A DNA stretch of 34,479 bases, from assembly GCA_024278595.1 (NCBI GenBank), contig JAJRSW010000032.1, forward strand, positions 1 to 34,479, given 5' to 3'. How positions within the stretch are numbered: the stretch's first letter is position 1; each line of letters opens with the position of its first letter. Below are positions 26,664-34,479 of this stretch, one piece after another. Under the pieces are notes generated by a model. That model searched no databases, was not told where the DNA came from, and saw only the letters and a program-made list of their open reading frames with translations. The DNA is from Fidelibacterota bacterium. Its GTDB lineage: Bacteria > Fidelibacterota > UBA8477 > JABMPR01. The translations under genes and the position numbers were made by a program.

Positions 26664-28133
26664 TTAGTCAAGCAGCTCCCATTTGAAGTCCCAGTGCCAC
26701 TGATCAAAATAAAGGTTGCCACCGGACCATTCCACCTCACCTCTTTGACTATCGACTGTTTCTGATCTAAAATGAGTTTTTTCCGGAAAAAAAGCTGCAC
26801 CATACCCATCATTGAAAATGATCCGGTAGCTATCCATTCCACTAAGGTAGAACCATTTTAATTCCGGATCAGCACTTTTACGCAGGCCATAGGTAATATC
26901 CATGGGCACCCATCCATAAGGTTCAAAATAGATCATTCCCCAATCATGCATGCTATCGTGGGGTGGCTGGAGCTCCCAACCCGATTGCCAGCGAGCTGGA
27001 ATACCGTTCAACCGGCAAAGTGTGATAAATAACAGGGTCTGGATACCGCAATCGCCATGACCGTTCTTTAAGGCGTATTCCGGGATGCAGTTAATGGTGG
27101 AATACTCCCTGGCGGAAGCCCAGGGCGTATTCTCATCGATCCAGGCGAAGAGCAACTGTGCTTTTCGGTAAGGATTCTGTTCACTCCCGACAATGCGTTC
27201 AGAAAGCTCACGTAATTCAGGACTAAAAACGATATGGGGCGCTTCTTCTTGCAAAAAAGCGTCTAGATTTGTTGTTGAATTCAAGGCTGTCACCGAGTCT
27301 ACACTAATGCCCTGATGCACACCATGACTGGTTAGTTCATATTCAACTGAAAAAAGAGTGGTCTGGTTCGCCACTGCGGGTTGTTCCAGATAGATCGTCC
27401 GTTGGAGCATCTTTTCAGGAGCCAGAATATGCTCTTCAGGTTGGCTCCTAATGAGCTGTAGCTGCTCCTGACGCCCCTTGATCTGTCGCGGATAGGGTAT
27501 CCAGCAGCGAATAGTCTCGCCGGCAGGCACTGCATTGGCATTGACCTCAATACTATACCGGATCCGTATTCGTTTAGGCTCCACATACCGGGTTTGAGCC
27601 TGGGCTGCAGCCTGGATCACACGCAGGTTATGAGCATCCAGATCTAATTTAGCACCAGATCCTGCTGTGATCTGATCGTCCGGGTGCAGATTGGTCCAGA
27701 GTACTTTCAGCTCAGGATCGATGCGAAAGAGATTGCGGGCAGCCTGGTCAAAATAGACCTTCTGCCCATCGATGGTCCGGACCTCAAGGGCTCTTTCTGA
27801 TTCCCAACGCAGTATATCGGCTTTAGTTACTGCCGGAAAATATTTTCTGATGTATGTTTCAATATCAGTCCGGCTGGCACCGAAATCCTTCCGGATACGA
27901 TCCATGCGTTCGAGCTCAAACAAGAGCGCCCGCCGCTCTGTTTTCGCTAAGATCTCCTGCTGTAGGTACTGCTCTATAGTTTCGGTTGCTGCAGTAAACT
28001 CGCCTGCTTCGATCATGGTCTGGATCTGTTCCGGAACGGTCATGGGATCCTCATTTATAACACCTGAGGTGCAATTCATTAATACTATCAAACAGATCTG
28101 CACCGTGATTAACCAGGCTAATCTTTGGGCCAT
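26664..28133 (-). CDS. Transglutaminase-like lipoprotein
   Basis: A 489-residue exported protein with a lipoprotein-like signal (LIVLMNC, Cys21). An N-terminal helical region (about 30-160) is followed by a beta-rich domain (about 190-290) and a transglutaminase/papain-like core. The catalytic triad is visible: Cys362 (GHGDCGIQ), His396 (MHDWGMIYF) and Asp412 (GWVPMD). Bacterial members are usually peptidases or amidases on cell-surface substrates, not cross-linkers; the substrate is unknown. GGAGG lies six bases before the ATG. It starts 23 bases after the acyltransferase stop, so it is in the same transcript as the two lipid genes. Confidence 0.88.
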   Translation of the reverse strand: MAQRLAWLITVQICLIVLMNCTSGVINEDPMTVPEQIQTMIEAGEFTAATETIEQYLQQEILAKTERRALLFELERMDRIRKDFGASRTDIETYIRKYFPAVTKADILRWESERALEVRTIDGQKVYFDQAARNLFRIDPELKVLWTNLHPDDQITAGSGAKLDLDAHNLRVIQAAAQAQTRYVEPKRIRIRYSIEVNANAVPAGETIRCWIPYPRQIKGRQEQLQLIRSQPEEHILAPEKMLQRTIYLEQPAVANQTTLFSVEYELTSHGVHQGISVDSVTALNSTTNLDAFLQEEAPHIVFSPELRELSERIVGSEQNPYRKAQLLFAWIDENTPWASAREYSTINCIPEYALKNGHGDCGIQTLLFITLCRLNGIPARWQSGWELQPPHDSMHDWGMIYFEPYGWVPMDITYGLRKSADPELKWFYLSGMDSYRIIFNDGYGAAFFPEKTHFRSETVDSQRGEVEWSGGNLYFDQWHWDFKWELLD

Positions 28134-28156
28134 TCTTTACCTCCATTATTCTGTTC

Positions 28157-28879
28157 CTAACCATCACCAGCCTCAAACGGTTCCAGCAGGGTAACGATAC
28201 GGTCCCGGGTCAGTCGCATAAGATCCTCGAGCTCCAAGGACGCGATCTGCTCAGGATCGATGAGGGAAGCAAATCGCACACAGATCCGGCCTGGAGTCAA
28301 ATGGAGCGAACCTTTGTTCTTCATATTAAATACACCGGATATGGCAATCGGGACGATGCTGGCACCACTTTCCTGGGCAAATCGGAAGGGTAATTTTTTA
28401 AAGGGCATCAACTTACCATCCAATGACCGTCCTCCCTCTGGTAGAACCGTGATATGGATCCCCTGGTCCAATAATTCTTTAGCGGCTTTGAAACTTTGGA
28501 GTGAGAGTCGAATATTATCACGGTCGATGGGAATACTGCCGATGCGCCGCACAGCCGGTCCGTATAAAAAATAGTCCAATTGAATATGAGCGACGATTCC
28601 GATGAAATACTGGGGAATACATGCTTTAAGCAGTGGAATATCAATCAAACTACTATGATTGGCCATGAAGATCAGGGGCCGATCCAGGGGTAGGTCCTGA
28701 GCAAACACTACGGTGGGTTCGCTTTTAAGCAACTTAAACAGAGTGTGAACTCTCCGTCTGATCCAGGGATCAAATTGTTGAGGTTTTTGAAAAAATGATC
28801 TGAGAATTAAAATTGCTAATACTGGACCAAAGTATCCCAGTGCTATCATCCAAAAATAAAGGGACCTAAGGGCTCTCAT
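28157..28879 (-). CDS. plsC: 1-acylglycerol-3-phosphate acyltransferase (PlsC-like)
   Basis: A 240-residue membrane-associated acyltransferase that would make phosphatidic acid from lysophosphatidic acid. An N-terminal membrane helix (about 8-30) precedes the catalytic NHSSLID (HxxxxD: His75 and Asp80), and the second motif is PEGGRS (Glu148 to Arg151), a slight variant of EGTR. A third motif around IVPIAISG is present. Its ATG overlaps the stop of the lipid kinase gene by four bases (ATGA), so the two are translationally coupled and probably act on the same lipid pool. Other PLSC-domain acyltransferases cannot be excluded. Confidence 0.9.
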   Translation of the reverse strand: MRALRSLYFWMIALGYFGPVLAILILRSFFQKPQQFDPWIRRRVHTLFKLLKSEPTVVFAQDLPLDRPLIFMANHSSLIDIPLLKACIPQYFIGIVAHIQLDYFLYGPAVRRIGSIPIDRDNIRLSLQSFKAAKELLDQGIHITVLPEGGRSLDGKLMPFKKLPFRFAQESGASIVPIAISGVFNMKNKGSLHLTPGRICVRFASLIDPEQIASLELEDLMRLTRDRIVTLLEPFEAGDG

Positions 28880-29766
28880 TTCCAGAAGACATCAATCGCT
28901 TGTTTCAGACAATTCACTTCCAGGGGAGTAGCTCCCATCAATTCTCCATCAGGGGTCAAGATCTTGGGGATACTGGTCTCAACCCGAATATGACTGGCCT
29001 GGAAGGTCTCAACCTCCTTCATGTGGATGTGCTCACCAGTAATGATCTTTGGAAAGCTGCGCATCAGACCGATGCGACCCTTGGGACCCAAAATGGTCAC
29101 ATCCAGTAGTCCGTCATCCGGTTTGGCAGCCGGGGCCATTAAAAAATTTGCTGTATAGCGGGTATTGGATATTTCCACAAAAACGTTCTCGCGTTCCAGG
29201 ACTTTGCCATCGACTTCCAATCTGATATGGTAAGGTTTTAACTTCAGGATATGATATAAACTACCCAGAGTGTAGGAAACATTACCCAAAGCCTTCATCT
29301 TTAGGGCCGTTGCCCCAATGTCAGCCACGATTCCCAGACCCAGGATGTTCAGAAAATACCGGGTTTGACCTTCTGTAGTAAAATGACCCACATCGAATTT
29401 GCGGGTTATCCCGGTCTTGATCACATCCAGGGCTGGTTTCCAGTCATGGTGGTGCAGATCCATATCGCGCACAAAAGCGTTTCCAGTACCGACGGGAATC
29501 ACCCCGATGGGAGGTCGGGTGGCGGATGCATTGCCGTAGTAACCATTGATCACTTCGTAGAGGGTTCCATCACCGCCAGCCGCCAAAATCCCTGAATACT
29601 GGCTGAAGTCAGCTGATTTTGTGAGGTCCACACCATGTCCCTGGTGTTCAGTGAGCAACATATCATAGGGCATTTGAATTTCATCAAGATATGCTTTTAC
29701 CTGTGGCAGGATCTTACCTGCATTGCCATGTCCTGCCCAAGGGTTAAAAATGATGAGTTGTTTCAT
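28876..29766 (-). CDS. Diacylglycerol/lipid kinase family protein
   Basis: A 296-residue cytosolic or peripheral lipid kinase of the DgkB/YegS type. The nucleotide-binding GGDGTLYEVING is at residues 64-75, and VGTGNAF follows in the expected place. The C-terminal beta-sandwich carries the family stretch DDGLLDVTIL. It phosphorylates a lipid such as diacylglycerol to phosphatidic acid; the exact lipid is unknown. It is the first gene of the leftward run kinase-acyltransferase-transglutaminase. The ribosome-binding site before the ATG is weak. Confidence 0.9.
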   Translation of the reverse strand: MKQLIIFNPWAGHGNAGKILPQVKAYLDEIQMPYDMLLTEHQGHGVDLTKSADFSQYSGILAAGGDGTLYEVINGYYGNASATRPPIGVIPVGTGNAFVRDMDLHHHDWKPALDVIKTGITRKFDVGHFTTEGQTRYFLNILGLGIVADIGATALKMKALGNVSYTLGSLYHILKLKPYHIRLEVDGKVLERENVFVEISNTRYTANFLMAPAAKPDDGLLDVTILGPKGRIGLMRSFPKIITGEHIHMKEVETFQASHIRVETSIPKILTPDGELMGATPLEVNCLKQAIDVFWK

Positions 29767-30125
29767 AGGATCCGTCTTTTTTAGTTAGTGGTTTTAGAAT
29801 CGTTCAATATAGCCAAAATTATTAAAAGTATTATTGGGAATTTGCGTTGCTTATTGAAGCAGGGCAAAAATGTACAAGCGGTGAATAATGTGAATAGCCA
29901 CGGATGTAATTCGTAGCAAAGGATTCCCAGGAAACCCAACCCTGCTGAGCCACGGCGTAGTCCATAGGACGGAGACGGGCTGATTTTTGGCAGTTCTCTA
30001 GCCTGCCTGCGCGGAGACCGCCTTCGGCATAGGCAGGACCAGCCGATCACGGCTGGGGATACAATTCAGCATTAAATTGTTAAGGCCGTTCACAGCCTTT
30101 GAGCTCTTTCTGAATTTTTTTAAGC
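29767..30125. repeat. Repeat-rich gene-free stretch
   Basis: No gene is visible. Contents in order: a segment around 29940-29980 with the GAGCCACGGCGTAGTCC type of interspersed repeat; a hairpin CCTGCCT...AGGCAGG (30002-30008 with 30031-30037); a perfect hairpin CCAGCCG ATCA CGGCTGG (30039-30056); and ACAATT...AATTGT (30061-30080). Bases 30042-30064 recur as a direct repeat at 32244-32266 with three mismatches. A minus-strand open frame across it shows no protein features. Confidence 0.6.
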
Positions 30126-30301
30126 CCTAATCCACTCAACAACCTTCCACTATTTCATATTCCGTGCTTGAGGTGTCAGATGTATCAATTCACCTGTATG
30201 GAGCTGATGTTTCTGGCAATACAGTGGAATCGGGAGTTTATTTACATACATTAAATACACGTAATTTTGTAAGCACCTGGGAACTTTATTTAATTAAGTG
30301 A
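30126..30301 (+). pseudogene. Remnant of a type IX sorting domain
   Basis: The last bases of a lost secreted-protein gene. In one frame (30126-30143) PNPLNN is visible, the usual start of the sorting domain. After a frame change (about 30144-30149) the reading continues as STISYSVLEVSDVSIHLYG, then DVSGNTVESGVYLHTLNTR and a terminal LYLIK with a TGA stop at 30299-30301. The middle of the domain (the GREV...W-N part) is deleted. Upstream there is no cargo domain, only repeats. It lies just before an intact gene of the same kind. Confidence 0.7.
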
Positions 30302-30370
30302 TAGTGCACTTATCACGTTGATAATCGTGAGCTTGTCTCTTATGTTTTAAGCAAACAAGGAATAATTACT

Positions 30371-32080
30371 TTGAATACTTGCATGAAATTTGATTTTCTT
30401 CTAATAATTCTAACTTTCACTTTGCCCTTGAGGATTATGGGGCAATGTGACTCGGTATATTGGAGCACTGATCCAGCGGAAAATTTGCAGGTATCCTCCT
30501 GGGGTCTTTCACCAGAAGCTGTTTCTGACGGGCAGGGCGGTGTATATATAAGTTGGGAGAGTTTTGATTATGAATATAGTCAACTCTACATGCAATATGT
30601 TGATCTGTGCGGTGAGAAACAGTGGGAGCCGCCTTTGCATGTTGGCAATATTGGTAACTTTCAGACCACAGAGGTATCCCTGGTAGCTGACAGCAGTGGT
30701 GGTGTCATTGTGGCCTGGGATGATCTGATTCCCAGAGATACGATTGAAGCCACGATCTTGTACAAAAGCCGATTAACATTGCAACGCATCGATCAATTTG
30801 GTAACAAGCTCTGGGGTGATGCAGGTGTGAGAGTGGGTATTGATAGTGTTGACCAACGGGTGATTGCTACTGTCTCTGATAATGCTGATGGAGTCATTGT
30901 TTTGTATTCGACCCATACCAATTGGGGCATGTTTCCTGATTCCTCTTCTTTGCGTATCCAGCGAATCTCGGCTAATGGAGAACGGTTATGGGGGGATAAT
31001 GGAATCTCAGTAACCGGTGAATATGCATTTGCAAATCCTTCAATTATTCCAAGTACGGATGGTAGTGCAATAATGTACTATGGCAGAGAAGCTGCCGGTC
31101 CAATGTTTCAGAAAATTAATTCGCAAGGTGAAATGATTTGGTCAATAATATCCGTACATGGATATTCCGATATGATCTCTGATAATACAGGTGGTGTGAT
31201 TCTAGGAAGTAGTTGGCACCTATCTCAGGATCACATACAGATTGTTGGGAACAGGATTTCATCTGAAGGAGAATTTATCTGGGGTGAAGATGGAATTGTA
31301 GTTGTAGACTCTGTTGGGAATGCTTCAACTGTAGAAGGTTTGCAGATAGGAGTAGATTCATCCACAATATTCTACTATTCAGATGTAATCAGTACCTGGC
31401 AGTATTACAGCGCATTTTTACAAGTACTAACCTCGGACGGTTCGGTTTTGTTTGAAGAACCGGTGTCTCCAAGTCTCATTCAAATGGATCAAAGATCTGC
31501 GATGAGTATTGTTCCAAGTATTGATAATGTAATAAGCTTCTTCAAAGATTACAGAGATGGTCAAGAATGGCGTGTTTATGCCCAGAAATTGGATGAAAAC
31601 ATGGAAGCGTTGTGGGATGTAAACGATATCCTTGTATGCACTGGACCAAATAAAACCCTCTCAGATTGCTTCGGTGGTGTCATTCTGTATGGATCAGTGG
31701 GACCTTTGGATGGTATATTTGCCCAGCAAATCAGCAGAAATGGTATCCTAGGGGAGATCGATACCTCAACCGTATCGCTGATGAGTCAAAGTGAAAGTCC
31801 GAGCACATTTTATTTAAAACAGAACTATCCTAATCCCTTTAACAATACGACCGCCATGTCCTATACGCTGCCGTATGAAGCTAGGGTAGTCTTAAGTATT
31901 TATGACATTCAGGGAAGAGAAATTAGCACCTTGGAAAGCAAGCATGCAAGTGCCGGAACCTATACCCGGTTTTGGAATGCCACCGATGCAAAGGGAAACC
32001 CCGTTGGCTCAGGGGTCTATTTATACAGTCTTGAAGCAGGCAGTTTCACCAAAACCAGGAAACTTCTTTTAATTAAATAA
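30371..32080 (+). CDS. Secreted type IX cargo protein, propeller-like
   Basis: A 569-residue exported protein with a signal peptide ending at about LRIMGQ. The body has repeated units of the form DGxGGVxVxW followed by QRI..G..LWG..G (for example SDGQGGVYISW, IDQFGNKLWGDAG, ISANGERLWGDNG), suggesting a beta-propeller. The C terminus (about 478-569) is a typical Por-secretion sorting domain: LKQNYPNPFNN (482-492), VVLSIYDIQGREISTL, DAKGNPVGSGVYLYSL and a final KLLLIK. It should cross the outer membrane by type IX secretion and be surface-attached or released. The frame starts at TTG with AAGGA nine bases upstream; the ATG at 30383 is an alternative. The function of the body is unknown. Confidence 0.8.
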   Translation: MNTCMKFDFLLIILTFTLPLRIMGQCDSVYWSTDPAENLQVSSWGLSPEAVSDGQGGVYISWESFDYEYSQLYMQYVDLCGEKQWEPPLHVGNIGNFQTTEVSLVADSSGGVIVAWDDLIPRDTIEATILYKSRLTLQRIDQFGNKLWGDAGVRVGIDSVDQRVIATVSDNADGVIVLYSTHTNWGMFPDSSSLRIQRISANGERLWGDNGISVTGEYAFANPSIIPSTDGSAIMYYGREAAGPMFQKINSQGEMIWSIISVHGYSDMISDNTGGVILGSSWHLSQDHIQIVGNRISSEGEFIWGEDGIVVVDSVGNASTVEGLQIGVDSSTIFYYSDVISTWQYYSAFLQVLTSDGSVLFEEPVSPSLIQMDQRSAMSIVPSIDNVISFFKDYRDGQEWRVYAQKLDENMEALWDVNDILVCTGPNKTLSDCFGGVILYGSVGPLDGIFAQQISRNGILGEIDTSTVSLMSQSESPSTFYLKQNYPNPFNNTTAMSYTLPYEARVVLSIYDIQGREISTLESKHASAGTYTRFWNATDAKGNPVGSGVYLYSLEAGSFTKTRKLLLIK

Positions 32081-32097
32081 CCACGAAGGGTAAAGTC

Positions 32098-32277
32098 ATG
32101 AAATCCTTAACAAGAATGATTATCACTACACTATTGCTCACAGTCACTATGCATGCTGCGTATATGGATACGGGGATGATCCAATGGAAACAATCGGACG
32201 GCACCAGCTTTACCGCCAGATTGTGGGGTTGGGCTGAATTTTGGCCGTTCGCGGCTGGGGATCCAACTTCCCAATAA
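32098..32277 (+). pseudogene. 5' fragment of an M6-type metalloprotease gene
   Basis: A 59-codon frame starts with a signal peptide (MKSLTRMIITTLLLTVTMHA). It continues with IQWKQSDGTSFTARLWG, which matches the N-terminal segment of exported M6-family metalloproteases, usually followed by an acidic, His-containing stretch. Here the reading instead passes into the interspersed repeat (32231 onward) and stops at TAA 32275. The mature domain with its zinc site is absent from everything downstream. The promoter-proximal end is therefore preserved while the body was replaced by repeat DNA. Confidence 0.6.
32244..32266. repeat. Copy of the GGCTGGGGAT repeat
   Basis: This segment, with core CGGCTGGGGAT, matches 30042-30064 in direct orientation with three mismatches over 23 bases. 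It forms the junction at which the metalloprotease fragment ends. A further hairpin, CGCTTC...GAAGCG (32310-32328), follows and may be part of the same element. Confidence 0.65.
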
Positions 32278-32726
32278 TATGATAAGACATAAAACAAGAA
32301 ACGCGCGGACGCTTCTCGGACGGAAGCGAATTAACTTGAAACTGGAGCACACTGAAGTGCTTGCATAATGAACTGGACGACTCAAAAGTGTCTCTTAACT
32401 TTTAGTTATTAAGTTCCGAAATGCTTTGACGACTTACAATTTTAAGTCTACTCCTGAGTCACACTTAACAGATGATAAGACAACTCTGAAATTTAGTAAT
32501 TTGATTAGGATGCTAATAAGGTCTCTATTATCATCGGGTCATAGCTAAGCTAAATGCAATAAACTTATACGTCAGAGGATATTTCACAAGACCGAGAAAC
32601 TTAACTGCCTGTGACCACTGAGATTGGCTCTAATGTTATCTTAGCCACTACAGAACTAGTTTCTAAAACACGACTGCGCAATAGTTAGTTATACATGAAA
32701 TAAGAAATAAACTTGAAAATTATGGA
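32278..32726. other. AT-rich stretch without a gene
   Basis: About 450 bases with frequent stops in all frames and no recognisable protein remnant. Apart from the hairpin at 32310-32328 I see no structured element. It may be old decayed coding sequence or an untranslated leader of the next gene. Confidence 0.5.
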
Positions 32727-34076
32727 ATGAGCAATAAAAAAAGCACCCAGAGCCGCCACATTCTAGCTATTCGACTATGTAGACGATTATACATATTGCT
32801 TCACATTTTAATCAGTACTTCTGGAAATGCTCAACATTGGGAATACCTGGGACTTCAAGATGAAGTGATTAATGCAATCCAAATTCAACAGGGTGATGAG
32901 CCATTGCTAGTTGGTACACGCGCTAACTATTCGACTGGTCATGCAGGTAAAATTTTTAAAGTATTCCCCACCTCACAGACAGTTGACACAGTTTATAACT
33001 CCGTTAACGTGAATGAGATAGCTCATTGTGAACACTATCAGATTGCTGGTACCGGTGGAGTTCTAGGATTACCCATAGGTTTATTAAAAACAATCGATTC
33101 CGGTAATACTTGGTTTTGGAGTGACAGTGGTATCTTTCTTTCCGCTGAATTAGCAGTGACTGCTATAGCTATACACCCATTGAATACCGATACAATATTT
33201 TTAGGTACTGGAGGGTTCGGGGGAGGATCTTTGTATAGGTCCTTTGATGCAGGCATCTCCTGGGAGAATATTGGAGCTCCTGAAATAATGGGTGGGGCGG
33301 TATCTGAAATTGCTATTAACCCAAGTAATCATGAAGAAATCTTTATCGGGATTGTTGGTTTTCACACCTTATTACGGAGTCGGGATGGTGGCAACACTTT
33401 CGAACTTCTGGCAGTGGAATGGCCTGGTAGCTTGACCGATATTTACATTGATCCAATAAATCCTAGTAGGATATACCTATCATTCTGGCAAAACGGATTA
33501 CACTTTTCTGAAAATTCAGGGGATTCGTGGGTTCAAGTTGGGGGTTTTGAGACTGACCTTGTAGCAGACATTGAATCTCCAGTAGCCGATACAAATTTGA
33601 TCTTCATCGCCACAGCTGAAGGAATTTACCGCTCAACTGATTCAGGCCAATCATGGATACCATTTAATCAAGGCATTGATAATCCGATCGTGCTATCTCT
33701 GGAATACGATAATGAGCATAACACCCTTTATTGTGGAGCTTTGAGTGGGTTATACATGCACGAGAACCCAACCACCTCAATTGTGGACAACTTTAGAGCA
33801 ATTTCTCCCACCACGTTATTAAATGTGAAGCTCTTCCCAACCCCGACTAACAATACACTGTTTGCAAACATCGAATTAGCCAGCACTGCTCAAGTCAAGA
33901 TAAGATTATTCACTCTTGATGGTAAAAATTTGAATGGGCTGCACACGATTGGAGGTCAAAGCGGCATAAATGTCTACCGGTTTCATGAGACAAGCACATT
34001 ACCTTCAGGTCTTTACATTGTCCAAGTCGAAGCAGCAAATGAATTGATTACAAGGAAATTCACTATAGTTAAGTAG
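32727..34076 (+). CDS. Secreted BNR/Asp-box propeller protein with sorting domain
   Basis: A 449-residue exported protein with a hydrophobic N-terminal segment (about 16-35, ending near SGNAQ). The body contains several Asp-box/BNR-type repeats as found in sialidase-like and photosynthesis-stability-like propellers: TIDSGNTWFW, SFDAGISWENIG, SRDGGNTFELL, SENSGDSWVQVG and STDSGQSWIPF. The C-terminal 80 residues are a Bacteroidetes-style type IX sorting domain (LFPTPTNNTLFANIE ... GLYIVQVEA ... KFTIVK). There is no sialidase catalytic signature, so it is more likely a binding or structural propeller. The ATG has no strong ribosome-binding site. Confidence 0.8.
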   Translation: MSNKKSTQSRHILAIRLCRRLYILLHILISTSGNAQHWEYLGLQDEVINAIQIQQGDEPLLVGTRANYSTGHAGKIFKVFPTSQTVDTVYNSVNVNEIAHCEHYQIAGTGGVLGLPIGLLKTIDSGNTWFWSDSGIFLSAELAVTAIAIHPLNTDTIFLGTGGFGGGSLYRSFDAGISWENIGAPEIMGGAVSEIAINPSNHEEIFIGIVGFHTLLRSRDGGNTFELLAVEWPGSLTDIYIDPINPSRIYLSFWQNGLHFSENSGDSWVQVGGFETDLVADIESPVADTNLIFIATAEGIYRSTDSGQSWIPFNQGIDNPIVLSLEYDNEHNTLYCGALSGLYMHENPTTSIVDNFRAISPTTLLNVKLFPTPTNNTLFANIELASTAQVKIRLFTLDGKNLNGLHTIGGQSGINVYRFHETSTLPSGLYIVQVEAANELITRKFTIVK

Positions 34077-34107
34077 ATATTTATCAACCAGTAGCGGAGA
34101 AAAGGTA

Positions 34108-34410
34108 ATGGCACGAGCTAAATTGCATATTCAAATAGTGTATTTGCTAACAATTGTGGGTTTTGTGCTACCTGCAGAAGAAGTACTCACTGGGACATGG
34201 AGAGGTGAAACTATTAGATACAAAGACTTGTATGCTATAATTGGGGTTACAAAAGATTCGGAAAGACCCGCCGCATTCATGCTAATCCAAAGTTTAGGTT
34301 ATACCATAGTCGATAGTTTTAGCGTTATTAATTCTGCTGTAATTAGGTTGGACAATTCTGAAACCTTTTTAACCTGCATTATTCATGAATTATTGCCACG
34401 AAAACACTAA
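34108..34410 (+). pseudogene. Secreted protein N-terminal fragment, cut by repeat
   Basis: A 100-codon frame with a good ribosome-binding site (GGAGAAAAGG) and a signal peptide (about residues 1-23, ending at LPAEE). It is followed by LTGTWRGETIRYKDLYAIIG, a start like that of small secreted lipocalin-like or hydrolase-associated domains. I do not recognise the family. The last codons (LLPRKH) and the stop lie in the edge of the inverted repeat that ends the window, so the natural 3' end is probably lost. It starts 31 bases after the propeller gene and may once have been co-transcribed with it. A genuine short protein is possible but less likely. Confidence 0.5.
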
Positions 34411-34479
34411 GCCACGAAGATTATTAAAGTTATGAACAAGTTCATTTTAAACAGAATTATTTGCATCTGTGAGTGATAA
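34397..34479. repeat. Inverted copy of the left-end repeat (partial)
   Basis: Bases 34407-34479 are the reverse complement of 156-228 with two mismatches in 73 bases. The outer part, CCACGAAAACACTAAGCCACG (34397 onward), is of the same CACTAAG/CACGAAG type as the ends of the left copy. The window stops inside the element, so its full extent is not visible. Confidence 0.9.

Noticed and set aside
29781-30050. Minus-strand open frame of 89 codons in the repeat-rich gap
   Set aside because: It consists largely of interspersed repeat sequence and hairpins, with no protein-like features.
29880-30110. CRISPR-like array in the repeat-rich gap
   Set aside because: The repeats are hairpins and single elements of different sequence, with no regular spacing of identical units.
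32131-32385. Minus-strand open frame of 84 codons across the metalloprotease fragment and repeat
   Set aside because: It reads through repeat DNA and a plus-strand gene fragment, and shows no domain or ribosome-binding site.

Overview
The window looks like a chromosomal segment of an FCB-group bacterium, probably Marinimicrobia/Calditrichota-like. Two secreted proteins carry C-terminal Por-secretion (type IX) sorting domains (for example LKQNYPNPFNN ending in KLLLIK), there are several lipoproteins and 7TMR-DISM/PAS signalling proteins, and the gaps hold short interspersed repeats typical of such genomes. The taxonomic call is inference; no rRNA or ribosomal marker is present. I see no tRNA, rRNA, CRISPR array, transposase or phage gene.

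Layout. (1) 1-2.0 kb: a palindromic-ended repeat, a bacteriohemerythrin and a DUF697-type membrane protein. (2) 2.2-8.9 kb, + strand: a complete pyruvate dehydrogenase complex (AceE-type E1, one-lipoyl E2, E3), closely followed by a chloramphenicol-acetyltransferase-fold protein and a GNAT acetyltransferase. (3) 9.0-11.3 kb: an intact histidine kinase, then a strip of gene decay holding a truncated second kinase (+) and a broken phosphodiester glycosidase (-). (4) 16.0-11.4 kb, - strand: a five-gene hydrogenase operon ordered MarR-type regulator, small subunit, large subunit, cytochrome b, maturation protease. The small subunit carries all six cysteines of the O2-tolerant (E. coli Hyd-1-like) proximal cluster. 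The regulator ends in a cysteine-rich tail, and perfect AT-rich palindromes lie just upstream of it. (5) 16.3-23.2 kb, + strand: S1/P1 nuclease, patatin-like lipase, glycosidase-like lipoprotein, MOP-type membrane transporter and a membrane diguanylate cyclase. (6) 29.8-23.3 kb, - strand: lipid kinase, PlsC-type acyltransferase, transglutaminase-like lipoprotein and a large hybrid histidine kinase, in operon-like order. (7) 29.8-34.5 kb: repeat-rich accessory DNA with two intact type IX cargo proteins, three broken secreted-protein genes and two kinds of interspersed repeat.

The conserved part joins acetyl-CoA production with H2 oxidation. A quinone-linked, apparently oxygen-tolerant uptake hydrogenase together with hemerythrin suggests a cell that meets changing oxygen levels. 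The hydrogenase needs HypA-F for active-site assembly; none are in the window, so they must be elsewhere. The most striking structural feature is that the two ends of the window carry inverted copies of one repeat (156-228 and 34407-34479, 73 bases with 2 mismatches). The right-hand copy runs into, and probably truncates, the last reading frame.
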